A stretch of 60,000 nucleotides of DNA from Symsagittifera roscoffensis (lineage: Eukaryota; Xenacoelomorpha; Acoela; Convolutidae), in NCBI RefSeq assembly GCF_963678635.1, contig NC_087065.1, positions 12,051,579 to 12,111,578 of the forward strand, read 5' to 3'. This document shows, piece after piece, positions 59,301 through 60,000 of this stretch. The stretch's first letter is position 1, and each line of letters starts with the position of its first letter. The notes below the pieces were generated by a model. That model ran no database searches. It was not told the DNA's origin and was given only the letters and a program-made list of their open reading frames with translations. Made by a program: the position numbers and the translations under genes.

Positions 59301-59699
59301 GAACAAAAGCACGCAATCAAACAAGTCCTCGAAATGAGCAACTTCAAAACACGCAACGAGACCAACGCTAGTTTAGGTCATGGCTCATGTGACGAAAGCT
59401 CAAGCGTTTTAACACAAACAATTTGCTCGCGAGTTAGCAAATCGGATTTCTTCATCAAAGATCTGGAAAAACTCCTGGCGCAAGGCGAAGTCACAAAAAT
59501 CAACTCACATGAGCTAATTGATGACATTACGTCATTGATTGATGATTATTATGTAACAATTCCTGGACAAATTGGCGGCTCTGATAGCACAGGCACTCCA
59601 GTTATGAGTCATCGCAGAAGACAGAGTTTAAAGAAAGGTGTTGAAAATGGAGAAAAACTCAAACGAATGTTAACATCACATCAATTAGACTTCATCTAA
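56173..59699 (+). CDS. unrecognised coiled-coil protein, copy 2 (five exons)
   Basis: Exons 56173-56300, 56507-57376, 57681-58077, 58420-58852, 59155-59699, all splice sites and phases as in copy 1, so the copy looks intact. Against copy 1 I see seven amino-acid-changing bases (Arg to Gly in exon 1; Thr to Ala, a Ser-Ser-Asp to Arg-Gly-Gly cluster, and Ala to Glu in exon 2; Gly to Cys in exon 4) and four synonymous ones. Exons 3 and 5 appear identical. It lies downstream of the ion-channel exons in the same orientation. With the upstream flank (784 bp before the ATG) and the polyadenylation signal included, it could be expressed on its own. Confidence 0.7.
56507..57376 (+). CDS. copy 2, exon 2
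   Basis: As copy 1 exon 2; carries most of the differences, including FERGGKN in place of FESSDKN. Confidence 0.65.
57681..58077 (+). CDS. copy 2, exon 3
   Basis: Identical protein to copy 1 exon 3. Confidence 0.66.
58420..58852 (+). CDS. copy 2, exon 4
   Basis: One replacement, ILCERN for ILGERN. Confidence 0.68.
59155..59699 (+). CDS. copy 2, exon 5 with stop
   Basis: Identical protein to copy 1 exon 5; TAA at 59697-59699. Confidence 0.72.
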
Positions 59700-59758
59700 T
59701 ATTGCAATTCTAAACCAATAGTTATATGTAGTTTCATAGATCAGTTTTCCACGTAGAG

Positions 59759-59764
59759 AATAAA
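59759..59764 (+). promoter_or_regulatory. polyadenylation signal, copy 2
   Basis: AATAAA 60 bp after the stop codon. Confidence 0.5.
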
Positions 59765-60000
59765 ATCAATTCTGTCAACTTTGGATATGTAAGCCTTTTT
59801 AATGAGAAAACGATTTGACCTCAAGATTTGAACAAAGTCGAAGTAATCTGCGCGAAAATAGCGATACAGAAATAAGTTATAAAAACAAATCTGACGCTAA
59901 AAAAAAAAAATTATACGCAGAGGCGAAGCTGCACTTCGCAAACACCAGCAAGAAAACGCTAAAATTAAGAGAAAAAAACAGTCAAAATAAAAAACTAATC

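Larger units (their letters stand above)
55389..60000 (+). repeat. segmental duplication, copy 2 (runs off the window)
   Basis: Copy of 25994-30605. Differences are concentrated in the first half; from about 57520 on only one or two were seen. Confidence 0.97.

Overview
The window is AT-rich nuclear DNA from an animal, probably an invertebrate. Genes are split by introns with GT-AG boundaries, one intronless tRNA-Lys(CUU) gene is intact, and the families seen are metazoan: a PAN/C-type-lectin protein, a Cys-loop ligand-gated ion channel, and a centrosomal coiled-coil protein resembling CEP162. I cannot name the phylum. Exons were assembled by hand from reading frame, splice sites and phase continuity; no database search was possible.

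Layout. Positions 1-3100 (+) hold two phase-compatible exons of a multi-pass membrane protein. Their intron is filled by 17-bp minisatellite arrays and a directly duplicated 1-kb segment. Positions 5874-8440 (-) are a frame-broken relic of a virus/Polinton-type family B DNA polymerase. Hairpin elements lie at 9.47-10.61 kb. Positions 11445-12892 (+) encode a PAN plus C-type lectin protein in two visible exons. Positions 15098-46298 (-) carry ten phase-consistent exons, about 725 codons, of a coiled-coil protein whose C-terminal part I judge to be a CEP162 homologue. Its introns hold tRNA-derived SINE-like modules, two diverged tandem satellites, terminal-inverted-repeat (TIR) elements, a 1.78-kb tandem duplication, a large fold-back element and the tRNA gene.

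A second, unrecognised coiled-coil gene of five exons (about 790 aa, +) lies inside one CEP162 intron at 26778-30304, on the opposite strand. The segment carrying it (25994-30605) occurs again, nearly identical and in the same orientation, at 55389-60000. There it follows two exons (53519-54576) of a Cys-loop receptor gene on the same strand. So the same gene appears inside an intron of CEP162 and, if the channel gene continues to the right, inside an intron of that gene too. The left edge of the second copy abuts a perfect 14-bp hairpin.

Most of the remaining sequence is repeats. One TIR family with ends AAGAGTAATGAACG recurs about ten times, every recognised copy in the same orientation. 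The duplicated nested gene with its hairpin junction is the observation I consider most worth checking, either as a recent structural duplication or as an assembly error.
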